A DNA stretch of 64,000 nucleotides from Chryseobacterium sp. (GCA_027492795.1 JAPUEB010000023.1:1-64000), one strand, 5' to 3'; numbered from the stretch's first letter, positions 7,015 through 16,426 are shown. A program made the numbers and translations. The notes: generated by a model from the sequence alone, not told the origin.

Positions 7015-8952
7015 CTACTCGCCGAATTTGGCTTCAAATGCAGCCGCTTTCTTAAAATAATTTGCGAAATCCTCCACACTCATCGCTCCTAAATCGCCTT
7101 CGCCACGTCTTCTTACGGAAACGGTTCCGGCTGCTTCTTCATTTTCACCCACAATCAGCATAAACGGATATTTGTTGATTTCCGCATCACGGATTTTCTT
7201 TCCGGTTTTTTCGTTTCGGTCGTCAATCAGTCCGCTAATATCGTGATTTTCTAATAATTGTGAAACTTTTTTCGCATAATCGACATATTTTTCCGAAATC
7301 GGAAGGATGATGAACTGTTCCGGAGCCAACCAAAGCGGAAAATCTCCGGCTGTGTTTTCCAATAAAATCGCGATAAAACGTTCCATAGAACCGAAAGGCG
7401 CTCTGTGAATCATCACCGGTCTGTGTTTCTCGCCATCGCTTCCAATATAATGTAAATCAAAACGTTCCGGTAAATTGTAATCTACCTGAATAGTTCCCAA
7501 TTGCCATTTTCTGCCTAAAGCATCTTTCACCATAAAATCCAATTTCGGACCGTAGAAAGCGGCTTCTCCGTATTCAACAACCGTTTTTAAACCTTTATTG
7601 GCGGCGGCTTGAATAATAGCGTTTTCGGCTTTTTCCCAATTTTCATCGGAACCGATGTATTTTTCTCTGTTTTCTGGATCGCGAAGTGAAACCTGCGTTA
7701 CAAAATCTTCAAATCCTAAATTTTTGAAAACATACATCACCAAATCAATCACGCCTTCAAATTCAGTTAATAATTGGTCTGGAGTACAGAATAAATGCGC
7801 ATCGTCCTGCGTAAATCCACGAACTCTTGTCAGTCCGTGTAATTCTCCCGATTGTTCGTAACGGTAAACCGTTCCAAATTCTGCGAAACGTTTTGGCAAA
7901 TCGCGGTAAGACCATTGTCCAACCTTATAAATCTCGCAATGGTGCGGACAATTCATAGGTTTTAGGAAAAATTCTTCGCCTTCGTTTGGTGTTTTTATCG
8001 ATTGGAAAGAATCTTCTCCATATTTTTCGTAATGTCCTGAAGTTTTGTATAGTTCAATATTTCCGATGTGCGGCGTCATCACAAACTCGTAACCTGCCTT
8101 TTTCTGTGCTTCGGAAAGGAAATTTTCTAATTTTTTGCGCAATGCTGCTCCTTTTGGCAACCAAAGTGGAAGTCCGGCTCCAACTTTTTCAGAAAAAGCA
8201 AAAATTCCTAATTCTTTACCCAATTTTCTGTGGTCGCGGCGTTTTGCTTCTTCTAAACGCTCCAAATATTCAGTTAAATCTTTTTGTTTTGGGAAAGAAA
8301 TTCCATAAACTCTGGTTAATTGAGGATTTTTTTCATCGCCTCTCCAATATGCTCCCGCTGCGTTCAGAATTTTCACGGCTTTTACAATTCCGGTTGATGG
8401 AATGTGACCGCCACGACATAAATCTGTGAAATCGTCATGTTTGCAGAAAGTAATTTCGCCGTCATTCAAATTGGTAATCAATTCTGTTTTGAAAGGATTA
8501 TCGGCATATTCCTTCAAAGCATCGGCTTTTGAAACTGCGTAAAGATGGAAAGTAGAATCTTTTTTAGCATTTTCGAGCATTTTCTTTTCGATTTTTTCAA
8601 AATCTTTTTCGCTCAAAGTTTCGCCACCGAAATCTACGTCGTAATAAAATCCGTTTTCAATAGCGGGACCAATCGTCAGTTTGGCATTCGGATAAAAATC
8701 CAAAATTGCCTGCGCCAAAAGGTGCGCCGAAGAATGCCAAAATGCTTTTTTGCCCAAATCATCGTTCCACGTTAGCAACTGAACCGTCGAGTCTTCCGTA
8801 ATCGGTGTGGTAATTTCTACCTGTTTTCCGTTTACGATTGCCGAAATCGTGTTTCTTGCCAAACCTTCAGAAATAGATTTAGCCACGTCCAATGCATTTA
8901 CTGCGCCGTCAAATTCTTTGATGCTTCCGTCGGGAAGAGTGATTTTTAACAT
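7015..8952 (-). CDS. thrS: threonyl-tRNA synthetase
   Basis: ThrRS attaches threonine to tRNA-Thr and edits serine mistakes. The 645-aa product has the full bacterial domain set: N-terminal TGS domain (residues 1-60), the editing domain with [11 protein letters not shown] (about residue 74) and the class II catalytic core. Motif 2 is in [14 protein letters not shown], motif 3 in [13 protein letters not shown], and zinc-binding cysteine/histidine residues in [12 protein letters not shown]-terminal anticodon-binding domain follows. It is the first gene of thrS-infC-rpmI-rplT on the minus strand, a widely conserved order. A TATTTTTG element lies about 25 bp upstream of the start on the minus strand. 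Confidence 0.98.
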   Translation of the reverse strand: MLKITLPDGSIKEFDGAVNALDVAKSISEGLARNTISAIVNGKQVEITTPITEDSTVQLLTWNDDLGKKAFWHSSAHLLAQAILDFYPNAKLTIGPAIENGFYYDVDFGGETLSEKDFEKIEKKMLENAKKDSTFHLYAVSKADALKEYADNPFKTELITNLNDGEITFCKHDDFTDLCRGGHIPSTGIVKAVKILNAAGAYWRGDEKNPQLTRVYGISFPKQKDLTEYLERLEEAKRRDHRKLGKELGIFAFSEKVGAGLPLWLPKGAALRKKLENFLSEAQKKAGYEFVMTPHIGNIELYKTSGHYEKYGEDSFQSIKTPNEGEEFFLKPMNCPHHCEIYKVGQWSYRDLPKRFAEFGTVYRYEQSGELHGLTRVRGFTQDDAHLFCTPDQLLTEFEGVIDLVMYVFKNLGFEDFVTQVSLRDPENREKYIGSDENWEKAENAIIQAAANKGLKTVVEYGEAAFYGPKLDFMVKDALGRKWQLGTIQVDYNLPERFDLHYIGSDGEKHRPVMIHRAPFGSMERFIAILLENTAGDFPLWLAPEQFIILPISEKYVDYAKKVSQLLENHDISGLIDDRNEKTGKKIRDAEINKYPFMLIVGENEEAAGTVSVRRRGEGDLGAMSVEDFANYFKKAAAFEAKFGE

Positions 8953-9031
8953 TTTTTGCTTTAAAATTATTTAAGGTGCAAAAATAAGGAAAATTTTAGG
9001 TTTTTAATTAATAACAAATTCAAAAATGAAC

Positions 9032-9385
9032 TAGTCCAATTCTTTAACACATTAGTCACATTAGATTAGTTCATAATTTTGAAAATATTTTAGTTCACTT
9101 TAGGTGAAAATCTTTGATTTTCAATCTTATACCACACATAAATATAAAACAAGCCAATTTGTGTTTTATGTAATTCAAAAATGCCACGAATGCACGAATG
9201 AATTTATATTCGTGCATTCGTGGCATAAATTATTCTCCAATTTGCTGAAAAACAAATGTGTTTATTCAATATATAATTGGACTATATTGAATTTCATTTT
9301 GGTATTATGTGGACATTATACAGAATAGGATAATCTTACTAATGTGACTTATGTGTCAAATAATTCATAAATATTTTTTGGACTA
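9032..9385. repeat. 354-bp inverted-repeat element with a nested palindrome
   Basis: The ends are TAGTCCAA (9032-9039) and TTGGACTA (9378-9385). Inside them, TTTAACACATTAGTCACATTAG is mirrored by CTAATGTGACTTATGTGTCAAA on the right. In the middle lies the palindrome at 9181-9226. The element fills most of the 502-bp gap between thrS and the next gene, and I see no gene in it. The nested form suggests one repeat inserted into another. Confidence 0.75.
9181..9226. repeat. palindrome GCCACGAATGCACGAAT family (copy 1)
   Basis: A 19-base arm (TGCCACGAATGCACGAAT plus one base) and its complement are separated by a short AT loop. The same arms occur at 46535-46580 with a different loop. This looks like a REP-type hairpin; no terminator T-run is fixed at its end. 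Confidence 0.85.
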
Positions 9386-9429
9386 TATAAAATCCATAAA
9401 TGGTATAAATTACGGTTAATCAAACAAAA

Positions 9430-9456
9430 AATTCCGGAAATGTGTTCCAGAATTTC
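9430..9456 (-). terminator. hairpin terminator after the small 62-aa gene
   Basis: On the minus strand ATTCTGGAA and TTCCGGAAT form an imperfect stem followed by TTTTTTG. It touches the stop codon of the 62-aa frame and supports transcription on the minus strand here. Confidence 0.6.
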
Positions 9457-9643
9457 ATTGATTTTTTTCGGTATTGTGGGTTTTTCCGTCGTCGTGGAGT
9501 TTGGAGGTTTCTCGAATTTCCTTTTTTACCGTTTTTTCATGATGAATTTTTTCGGAAGAAGCGGGAATGTTCGGAAAATCTTGGTTTTGTTTTACTATTT
9601 CTGCTTTTTCTGTTTTCGTATCTTCTTTTTTGGTTGTTTCCAT
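9455..9643 (-). CDS. small hydrophilic protein, unknown function
   Basis: A 62-aa frame begins METTKKEDTKTEKAEIV and is rich in Lys, Glu, Thr and His, with no hydrophobic segment. I recognise no family. It is supported by an ATG start, an adjacent minus-strand hairpin terminator, and its position 73 bp downstream of the DUF4230 gene on the same strand. The opposite frames give Phe-rich translations that look like shadows. It may be an intrinsically disordered cytoplasmic protein. It could still be a chance frame, so confidence is moderate. Confidence 0.5.
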   Translation of the reverse strand: METTKKEDTKTEKAEIVKQNQDFPNIPASSEKIHHEKTVKKEIRETSKLHDDGKTHNTEKNQ

Positions 9644-9716
9644 AATTGAATTATTTTAAAATTCAAAAATCGAAAACAATACGAAATTTCACATTACAAA
9701 ATTGCTTCAAAAGCTT

Positions 9717-10331
9717 TTATAATTTAGATAAATCGGAAAGGTTGAGTGTTTTGGTGTCATCAACGATTTCGTAGTTTAGGGCTTTTGCGAGAACGAAAAT
9801 GCTATTGAGATTTTCTAACAATTGTTTTCTGCCTTCGTTGCGGAGTTTATTTTGGTCAACTCTTTTGTAGGCATCGTCTTTGGCGGATTTTGTTACTTTT
9901 TTGATTTGTTCATCATCAATTCTGTTGAAAAAAGAATCGTCCATCGACTGTATTTCTACATTGGGAGTAATGCGGATATCTGCTTTGGGAAGTTCACTAA
10001 TAATCAATTTTTTGTTTATGGAATCTACCTCAAGCTTCATTTGATTAAGGTCGTAAGAAACTTGCGCATTGGTTTTTGTGAAAGCCGTTATTTCGTTTTC
10101 AGAAACTTTATTGCCAAGAATTTCTTGCGACACTTTTGTTTTTTGCAAACTGCTGAAATCCTGCTCTATAACTACCATTTTATTCATTTTCGAAATTTGG
10201 TTGGTGAGAATGTAGTAGTCATTCGTCATTTTTTGCTCGGAAATTTTGCTGCACTTCCTGAAAACAAAAAACAGCAGCAACATTACTGCTGCTCCTGCTA
10301 TAAATGGTAGTATTTTGTTGTTAATTTTCAA
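9717..10331 (-). CDS. DUF4230 domain protein with N-terminal membrane anchor
   Basis: This 204-aa protein has one N-terminal transmembrane helix (about residues 9-25, FIAGAAVMLLLFFVF) followed by a soluble domain that resembles DUF4230. That domain has a mixed beta structure with the segment VSYDLNQMKLEVDSINKKL. The orientation is probably with the domain outside the cytoplasmic membrane. No enzymatic residues can be named and the family has no known function. It starts 2 bp after the stop of the thioredoxin-like lipoprotein gene, so it belongs to a three-gene operon with that gene and a MazG-like gene. Confidence 0.75.
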   Translation of the reverse strand: MKINNKILPFIAGAAVMLLLFFVFRKCSKISEQKMTNDYYILTNQISKMNKMVVIEQDFSSLQKTKVSQEILGNKVSENEITAFTKTNAQVSYDLNQMKLEVDSINKKLIISELPKADIRITPNVEIQSMDDSFFNRIDDEQIKKVTKSAKDDAYKRVDQNKLRNEGRKQLLENLNSIFVLAKALNYEIVDDTKTLNLSDLSKL

Positions 10332-10333
10332 TG

Positions 10334-10906
10334 TTAATCTTTCTTGAAAAGGTCTTTTACAGACGAGTCATGTTTTTTTACAATTTCCAAAAGATCTCTT
10401 TCGAGCCATCCGGATTTTGGAGATTCTATAATTCTGCCAATTTCTTTTCCATACTTAAAAACTATGATTGTAGGCACTTTTTGAATGTTATGTTGACCTT
10501 CTTCGCCGCCTGGAGATTCTTTCTTACGATTCACGCCTATCAATGTTAATCGGTCTTCAGAATAATTTAATTCTTCTAATATCTTCATCAAACGCGGAAA
10601 TTCACGATGGCTGTCGTCGCACCAAGTTCCTAAAAAAACGGTGATATTATAGGAATTTAGTTTTTCTTTTTTCAACTCTGCGATGGCATTTTTGTCCATT
10701 GCATATTCATCGTGTTCTTTTACATACCAATCGGAATAAGGAGCTTTTAAAAATTGTGCTTTGGTTTGTGTTCCCAAAAGCATTTTTCCGTCCTTTGTGG
10801 TATCAACTTCACGGTTTACCACCACTTTTTGGGCGCTGCAAGATTGTAATGTTAATAATAACGTGGAAGCAATTGCTAAAGATGAAATAATTTTTCTCAT
10901 AATCAT
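10334..10906 (-). CDS. thioredoxin-like lipoprotein with a CxxS site
   Basis: This 190-aa protein has a lipoprotein signal with Cys23 (LTLQSC) and a thioredoxin fold. The active-site segment is FLGTWCDDS, so Cys96 is kept but the resolving Cys is Ser99; the cis-proline loop is KVPTIIVF. A CxxS protein can form mixed disulfides or act as a reductase/isomerase but is unlikely to oxidise dithiols alone. It should sit in the periplasm, membrane-anchored. Its ATG overlaps the stop of the upstream MazG-like gene (ATGA), and the DUF4230 gene follows 2 bp later. A second ATG two codons in is an equally possible start. Confidence 0.8.
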   Translation of the reverse strand: MIMRKIISSLAIASTLLLTLQSCSAQKVVVNREVDTTKDGKMLLGTQTKAQFLKAPYSDWYVKEHDEYAMDKNAIAELKKEKLNSYNITVFLGTWCDDSHREFPRLMKILEELNYSEDRLTLIGVNRKKESPGGEEGQHNIQKVPTIIVFKYGKEIGRIIESPKSGWLERDLLEIVKKHDSSVKDLFKKD

Positions 10907-11370
10907 TGTTCTATAATTGTTTTTAAATCGGCAGGAGAGTAATATTTGTTTTTTAAAACTTTGTGGTCTTCTTTTCGATGAACATTATATTTTTCACCGG
11001 ATTTTTCATAAAAACTTTCCTGTCCTTTTCCTTGGTAATATGCTACCGTTTCTTTCGCCTGTTCCTCATTATCACACGCTTTCGACATATTGGAACGCTG
11101 CACTTCATTAAAAAGCGAAACAAATTTTTCGCCCAAACCGAATTCAAGAACTGCGCCACTTAATACATATTGTAAATCGCAAAGAGCATCGGCGATTTCT
11201 ACGATGTCGTCGTCGATAATTGCCTGTTGAAGCTCATTTAATTCTTCCTGAAGTAAAGAAACCCTCAGATCGCATCTTTGTTTGGAAGGAATTTGTGGTT
11301 TATCTAAAATTGGTGCGTTAAACGTTCTGTGAAATTCTGCAACTTGGTTCAGACTGTCTATTTTTTCCAT
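10903..11370 (-). CDS. MazG-like / phosphoribosyl-ATP pyrophosphohydrolase family protein
   Basis: This all-alpha NTP pyrophosphohydrolase-like protein is 155 aa from the ATG at 11370. A TTG eight codons upstream is possible but less likely. The metal-binding pattern of the all-alpha NTP-PPase superfamily is visible: EELNELQQA (an ExxE-type helix) and EIADALCDLQYV (ExxD-type) about 20 residues later. Such enzymes hydrolyse nucleoside triphosphates, often non-canonical ones, to monophosphate and pyrophosphate. The substrate here is unknown. It is the first gene of the operon with the thioredoxin-like lipoprotein and the DUF4230 protein, an association without an obvious functional theme. Confidence 0.8.
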   Translation of the reverse strand: MEKIDSLNQVAEFHRTFNAPILDKPQIPSKQRCDLRVSLLQEELNELQQAIIDDDIVEIADALCDLQYVLSGAVLEFGLGEKFVSLFNEVQRSNMSKACDNEEQAKETVAYYQGKGQESFYEKSGEKYNVHRKEDHKVLKNKYYSPADLKTIIEQ

Positions 11371-11483
11371 TAATTTTTCTAAAAATTTAAGCAAATATAA
11401 TCAAAATAGAAGAAGTATAATAAGGGTTTTATTTTGTGAGTTTAATGTATTTTAATTTTAAATTTTTTCGGATTATTATTTTT

Positions 11484-11536
11484 TTCCTCTAGCGACAAGT
11501 CGGAAGAGTTTAACTATGTTTCGCGCTCCGCGAAAA
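11484..11536. repeat. dispersed repeat related to 3874-3930 (copy B)
   Basis: CCTCTAGCGACAAGTCG followed by AAGAGTTTAACT and TCGCGCTCCGCGAAAA matches copy A at 3874-3930. It lies just beyond the terminator of the 1065-aa metalloprotease gene. The TCGCGCTCCGCGA part is self-complementary. Confidence 0.7.
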
Positions 11537-11549
11537 CCGTATGCAAATA

Positions 11550-11583
11550 ATAAAAAAAGCCGTCCGAAATTTCGGAGCGGCTT
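11550..11583 (-). terminator. terminator of the secreted metalloprotease gene
   Basis: On the minus strand the stem AAGCCGCTCCGAAA / TTTCGGACGGCTT is followed by seven T residues. It starts 28 bases after the stop codon. Confidence 0.9.
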
Positions 11584-11611
11584 CCCGTCATAGTTTATTA
11601 ATGTATGATTT

Positions 11612-14600
11612 TTAGTCTACTATAAATCTCTTTACATTTTTTCCATTTTGAAGCATATAAACTCCTTTTGGAAGTGCGTTAAGATTTATTAGTCCGTCTT
11701 TAATGTTTCCTGTTTGAACCATTTTTCCGCTCATATCAAAAATGTTGAAAGCAGCGGTTTCTGCGTTTGAAACATTCAAAATGTTCCCTTTTACAGGATT
11801 TGGATAAATCGTAAATTCAGGTTTTACAACTACATTTTCAACTTCTCTTGCAGCAGAAACGATGTTTACGGTGTAATCTTCCACTTGTCCGTAAGTGTAA
11901 TTTCCGCAAGGTGAAGTAGGAGCTGTACTGTATTTCATCATTACTCTCATTCTTGTTGCTCCTAAAGTTGCGGTAGTTGGAATAGTTATGCTTCCTGTAA
12001 CTGGTGTAGTTTGTGAACCTGTTTTAGTCCAAACTTTTTCCCCTGTATCTACGAAATCTCCATCACCGTTGTAATCAATATAAACTGAATAAGCTTCGTT
12101 GTATTTTGTAGCTGTCCAGAAAGGAGTGATAGAAATTGTATAAGCAGTTCCTCTTGTTACATTCGTAGAAATTGCGGTAAAGTTTTCGTAACCTGCAGTT
12201 CCTGTAGAAGAATTATTGATGGTTCCGAATTTCACATTTTGAATTCTTTCGTCATTCGTATTGGTTGCTGCAGCAGCGCAATAAGTAACTGAATTTGAAA
12301 GAGTAGTTACGGAAACAGTATTGCTGTTTAGTGAAACATTTCCTGCCGCATCTTTAGCTCTTACAAAGAATGAATAAGTTGTAGCAGCAGAAAGTCCTGT
12401 TACAGCATAAGTTGTAGAAGCTGTAGAGCCGATTAAAGCAGAGTTTTGATAAACATCATAACCTGTAACACCTACATTGTCTGTTGCGCCACTCCAAGAA
12501 AGGTTTGTGGAACTTGCCGTAGTTCCGGAAGCGGTTAAAGTTGGTGCAATTGGAGCTGTTGTATCAGAAACATTTGCCAAAGTGGTTACAGTAACAGTAT
12601 TGCTGTTTGCTGAAATATTTCCGGCTGCATCTTTTGCTTTTACATAAAAAGAGTAGGTTGTAGAAGGGGTAAGCCCTGTTACGGCATACGTTGTAGAAGC
12701 TGTTGAGCTTAATAAAACACCATTTCTATAAACGTCATAACCCGTAACTGCTACGTTATCTGTTGCGCCGCTCCAAGATAGATTGGTGGTAGTTTGTGTA
12801 GTTCCGGAAGCAGAAAGAGTAGGAGCTGACGGAGCAATTGTGTCCGAAGTTCCCGCTGTTACGGTAATGTTTGCATTATTGACATCAAAAAAGATGTGGT
12901 TGCTTCCTTTTATCATGATTCTTCCGGTAGTTGTTGCAGCATTTGGAATGGTTACGGCTTCAGTTCCATCATTTGGAGTAGCTGAAAGTAGAGTTGTCCA
13001 AGTATTTCCATTGTCTGTTGACCATAAAATATCAACGTTTGCTGCGTTTACACCGTTTGCAGTAGTTCCAGCAACAGCCCAAGTTACGGTCTGTGAAGTT
13101 CCACCTGTGTAAGAAACTGCCGTATTTTGTGAAGAAACACTGAATGGTCCTGCTGTTCCGTTTACGGTTACAATAGCATCATCAGAGTTATTTCCTGAAC
13201 CTCCTGCTCTGTTATCTCGAACGGTAAATCTGAAATTTAAAGTTCTTGCAACAGAAGGAATGGCTTCAACAGTAATTTCTGTTCCGGCTGTAGTTGTTGC
13301 TCCTGCTAAAACAGATTGCATTCTTGGGAAATATCTTACAGGCGTTACTGCAGGCGTCCAAGATCTGAAAGTTGGTCCAGAAGTTTTTGTAGCACTTGCA
13401 GCAGAACTTGTTCCTGTTTGCGAAGTGGAAGCTACGTCCATTTGTTCCCAAATGTAAGTAAGTGCGTCTCCGTTTGCATCTGTTGCGCTTCCGGTAAGCA
13501 TAAAAGGTGTTCCTTTTGGAATGGTATAATCTAAACCTGCATTTGCTGTAGGAATTGAGTTTCCGGTTGCTGTTAAAGTAGGGCACGTTTTCGCCTTAAT
13601 ATTGTTGGTAATTTGCTGAATGGAAATCGCGTGGAAAAATGCATCAGAGTGTGGCTGAACATCCTGTGAAGTAATTCCTGCGTAACCCATAATTGTAGAA
13701 CCCGAACCAGTCTCCATATTCGCACCACTGCTTTCATTGTTATGCGAAAAAGTGTGGTTACCACCAAACTGATGTCCCATTTCATGAGCAACATAATCGA
13801 TATCAAAATTATCTCCCGATGGAATTCCGTCTGCAGGAGAAGTGAAACCACTTCCTTTTCCTGAAGCACATATACAACCAATGCAACCTGCATTTCCTCC
13901 ACCTCCGGATGCTCCAAATAAATGTCCGATGTCATAATTTGCGTCACCAATTACTGAAGTTAATGTAGATTGTAATTGAGAATTCCAGCTTGACATGGAA
14001 GAAGCTGCTGAATAAGGATCGGTAGAAGCATTGGTATAAATTACGGCATCATTATTGGCAATAAGAACCATTCTTGCGGCAAAATCTTTTTCAAAAACTC
14101 CGTTTACGCGTGTCATCGTATTGTTCATTGCTGCGAGAGCTTGTGCCTTTGTTCCACCAAAATAAGTTGCATATTCTCCGGTGCAGGAAAGCGCAAGACG
14201 GAAAGTTCTCAATTTCGCATCATCCGCATTTGGACGTGCGAGCATTGTGGAGGAAGAACTAATTCCTTTTTGTGCGACATCCAAAACTGTACATTCAAAT
14301 TTGTTTAAATCATCCTTTTTATCAGATTTTCTGTAAACAACATAAGTAGAATTATCTTTGGTATATGGCTCAATAAAGGTTGCAGAACGGTCTCCAAAAA
14401 TTTCCATTGATGATAAACCGAGCGGTGAAACACTGAAATAAATGGTGTTGGAAGCGTCCTCAAGACTTTGTCCCACATAGGATTTTATATCAGGATATTT
14501 TGCTGCGAGTGCAGGATCGAAGTTGGAATATTCAGAAACTTTAAAATTTTCAAAAATTCCGTCCGCATTCGGGAAGGAGATTATGGTTTCGGATTTTTCT

Positions 14601-14809
14601 CCATAAGCCATTTTTGAAGGTGCTTTTTTTAAGGCAGCCTTCAAACCGTCGATGTTTAGTTCGAAAAGTTTAGGGTTTTTAATTGAGGCTTTATTTTCTA
14701 CTACAGCTTTGCCAAGATTTCTGGATGAGTGTGTCCACAAGTTGGAAGTTTGTGCAGAAACGAAACCTGTTATTGCAACTAATGCAACCGAGAGTAGTCT
14801 GTTTCTCAT
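11612..14809 (-). CDS. secreted reprolysin-like metalloprotease with FN3, GEVED and T9SS sorting domains
   Basis: This is a 1065-aa exported zinc protease. Residues 1-20 are a signal peptide ending SAQ. A propeptide region follows. The metzincin active site HEMGHQFGGNH (HExxHxxGxxH) lies near residue 343-353, with a probable Met-turn downstream in GSTIMGYAG. A beta-sandwich region leads into two fibronectin type III domains that are nearly identical (about 655-840), then a GEVED domain (about 880-985, ending NYTYGQVEDYTV). The T9SS sorting domain is at the C-terminus (FTIYPNPVKGN, FDMSGKMVQ, VKRFIVD). It should be secreted through T9SS and degrade extracellular protein. It is a single gene with its own terminator. 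Confidence 0.93.
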   Translation of the reverse strand: MRNRLLSVALVAITGFVSAQTSNLWTHSSRNLGKAVVENKASIKNPKLFELNIDGLKAALKKAPSKMAYGEKSETIISFPNADGIFENFKVSEYSNFDPALAAKYPDIKSYVGQSLEDASNTIYFSVSPLGLSSMEIFGDRSATFIEPYTKDNSTYVVYRKSDKKDDLNKFECTVLDVAQKGISSSSTMLARPNADDAKLRTFRLALSCTGEYATYFGGTKAQALAAMNNTMTRVNGVFEKDFAARMVLIANNDAVIYTNASTDPYSAASSMSSWNSQLQSTLTSVIGDANYDIGHLFGASGGGGNAGCIGCICASGKGSGFTSPADGIPSGDNFDIDYVAHEMGHQFGGNHTFSHNNESSGANMETGSGSTIMGYAGITSQDVQPHSDAFFHAISIQQITNNIKAKTCPTLTATGNSIPTANAGLDYTIPKGTPFMLTGSATDANGDALTYIWEQMDVASTSQTGTSSAASATKTSGPTFRSWTPAVTPVRYFPRMQSVLAGATTTAGTEITVEAIPSVARTLNFRFTVRDNRAGGSGNNSDDAIVTVNGTAGPFSVSSQNTAVSYTGGTSQTVTWAVAGTTANGVNAANVDILWSTDNGNTWTTLLSATPNDGTEAVTIPNAATTTGRIMIKGSNHIFFDVNNANITVTAGTSDTIAPSAPTLSASGTTQTTTNLSWSGATDNVAVTGYDVYRNGVLLSSTASTTYAVTGLTPSTTYSFYVKAKDAAGNISANSNTVTVTTLANVSDTTAPIAPTLTASGTTASSTNLSWSGATDNVGVTGYDVYQNSALIGSTASTTYAVTGLSAATTYSFFVRAKDAAGNVSLNSNTVSVTTLSNSVTYCAAAATNTNDERIQNVKFGTINNSSTGTAGYENFTAISTNVTRGTAYTISITPFWTATKYNEAYSVYIDYNGDGDFVDTGEKVWTKTGSQTTPVTGSITIPTTATLGATRMRVMMKYSTAPTSPCGNYTYGQVEDYTVNIVSAAREVENVVVKPEFTIYPNPVKGNILNVSNAETAAFNIFDMSGKMVQTGNIKDGLINLNALPKGVYMLQNGKNVKRFIVD
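12294..12851. repeat. tandem duplication of an FN3-encoding unit (period 279 bp)
   Basis: Two adjacent 279-bp units inside the metalloprotease gene encode FN3 domains that share most residues (for example LSWSGATDNV and STASTTYAVTGL in both). The high nucleotide similarity suggests a recent in-frame duplication or repeated gene conversion. Confidence 0.8.
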
Positions 14810-15018
14810 AAATACAAATGTTAGTGTTATTTTACGTTTTTAATAAAGAACAAACAAATGTATATAAAAAATATTAACAAAAGTTAATTTAATTTATGAA
14901 AAATTATACAAAAACTAAAAACTATTGCGTTTCGCATAATTGAATTAAGATTTGTTCTAATTTTCAATTCAAAAAATAGTTAAAAATTTTATCAGGAATT
15001 TCTTAAAAAAGTTTCTTT

Positions 15019-15052
15019 AAATAAAAAGGCATCCTTTTTTGGGGATGCTTTT
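15019..15052 (-). terminator. terminator of the acyl-CoA dehydrogenase gene
   Basis: On the minus strand AAGCATCCCC / GGGATGCCTT-type hairpin with an A-rich loop is followed by TTTTTATTT, 27 bases after the stop codon. Confidence 0.85.
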
Positions 15053-15078
15053 TGATAATTTGATAATTTATTTTAAAA

Positions 15079-16215
15079 TTATTTTGTGATATCTCTACCA
15101 ATAACCAGTCTTTGAATTTCCGATGTACCTTCGCCGATAGTACAAAGTTTAGAGTCGCGATAGAATTTTTCAGCAGGGAAGTCCTTTGTATAACCGTATC
15201 CGCCAAAAATCTGAACAGCGTTGTTCGAAATTCTTACACAAGCTTCCGAAGCGTATAATTTTGCCATTGCGCCTTCTCTTGTCATCTTTTCTTTGGCATT
15301 TTTCAAAGTTGCGGCTCTTCTGATCAATAATTCAGATGCGTCAATTTCTGTCGCCATATCTGCAAGCATAAAATTCACCGCTTGAAATTCTGAAATGGCT
15401 CTTCCAAACTGATGTCTTTCCTGAGCATATTTTAAAGCAGCTTTGTAGGCTCCACGTGCAATTCCTAAAGAAAGTGCAGCGATGGAAATTCTTCCGCCGT
15501 CCAAAATTTTCATCGCTTGTTTGAAGCCTTCGCCAACTTCGCCCAATCTGTTTGAATCGGAAACTCGAACATTATCAAAAATAAGTTCCGCCGTTTCAGA
15601 AGCTCTCATTCCCAATTTATTTTCTTTTTTTCCTGATGAAAAACCAGCCATTCCTTTTTCCAAAACGAAAGCCGTGGAATTATTTTTTGCTCCTTTTTCG
15701 CCGGTTCTTGTCATTACAACGGCAATATCTCCGGAAATTGCGTGTGTGATGAAGTTTTTTGCACCATTAATAATCCATTCATCGCCATCTTTTACGGCAG
15801 TTGTGGACATTCCTCCAGAATCTGAACCGGTGTTGTGTTCCGTTAATCCCCAAGCTCCGATTACTTTTCCGGAAGCAAGCTGTGGAAGCCATTTCATACG
15901 CTGTTCTTCGTTCCCGAATTCATAAATATGGTTGGTGCAAAGTGAATTGTGCGCCGCCAAAGAAAGCCCGATAGAAGGATCTACTTGAGAAATTTCGTCC
16001 AAAATCGTTACATATTCTTGATAACCAAGTCCGGAACCGCCGTATTTTTCTGGAATTACAATTCCCATAAAGCCCATTTCGCCCAATTGGTGAAAAAGTT
16101 CCACGGGAAAAGTTTGGCTTTCGTCCCAATCCATAATGTGTGGACGGATGTTGGTTTCGGCAAAGTCTTTTGCGGTTTCCGCAATCATTTTTATTTCAGA
16201 ATTCTCGAAGTGCAT
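15079..16215 (-). CDS. acyl-CoA dehydrogenase
   Basis: This 378-aa flavoprotein oxidises an acyl-CoA to its trans-2-enoyl-CoA, as in fatty-acid or branched-chain amino-acid breakdown. The family signatures are present: AWGLTEHNTGSDSGG for the FAD/substrate loop near residue 125, and ERHQFGRAISEFQAVNFMLADMA in the C-terminal helical domain. QIFGGYGYTKDFPAEKFYRDSKLCTIGEGTSEIQRLVIGR holds the catalytic region. The catalytic base is probably the Glu of IGEGTSE, as in short/medium-chain enzymes. The chain-length preference cannot be read. It is transcribed alone. Confidence 0.93.
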   Translation of the reverse strand: MHFENSEIKMIAETAKDFAETNIRPHIMDWDESQTFPVELFHQLGEMGFMGIVIPEKYGGSGLGYQEYVTILDEISQVDPSIGLSLAAHNSLCTNHIYEFGNEEQRMKWLPQLASGKVIGAWGLTEHNTGSDSGGMSTTAVKDGDEWIINGAKNFITHAISGDIAVVMTRTGEKGAKNNSTAFVLEKGMAGFSSGKKENKLGMRASETAELIFDNVRVSDSNRLGEVGEGFKQAMKILDGGRISIAALSLGIARGAYKAALKYAQERHQFGRAISEFQAVNFMLADMATEIDASELLIRRAATLKNAKEKMTREGAMAKLYASEACVRISNNAVQIFGGYGYTKDFPAEKFYRDSKLCTIGEGTSEIQRLVIGRDITK

Positions 16216-16426
16216 ATATCATTATTTGAGCCTCAAAGATAGGTAAATTGCAAGGATTATCGAAAATTTATTTTTTGCGGATAAGGTGCAATCTTTGTTT
16301 TTTGCTTAATCTATTGAAAAACAAAAAATTATAGGGGGTAAAATTTAAAGTAAATTAACATTCTCTTTTCAAAACGCAAGTAAATTTTGATTAATTTAGC
16401 CGACTGAAAAATAGAAAGACATTTCA

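Noticed and set aside
9104-9328. 74-aa plus-strand frame in the thrS upstream gap
   Set aside because: It runs through the nested inverted repeats; the palindromes explain the sequence better than a gene does.
12783-13112. 109-aa plus-strand frame inside the metalloprotease
   Set aside because: Its Val/Ala-rich translation is the antisense reading of Thr/Gly-rich repeats of the secreted protease.
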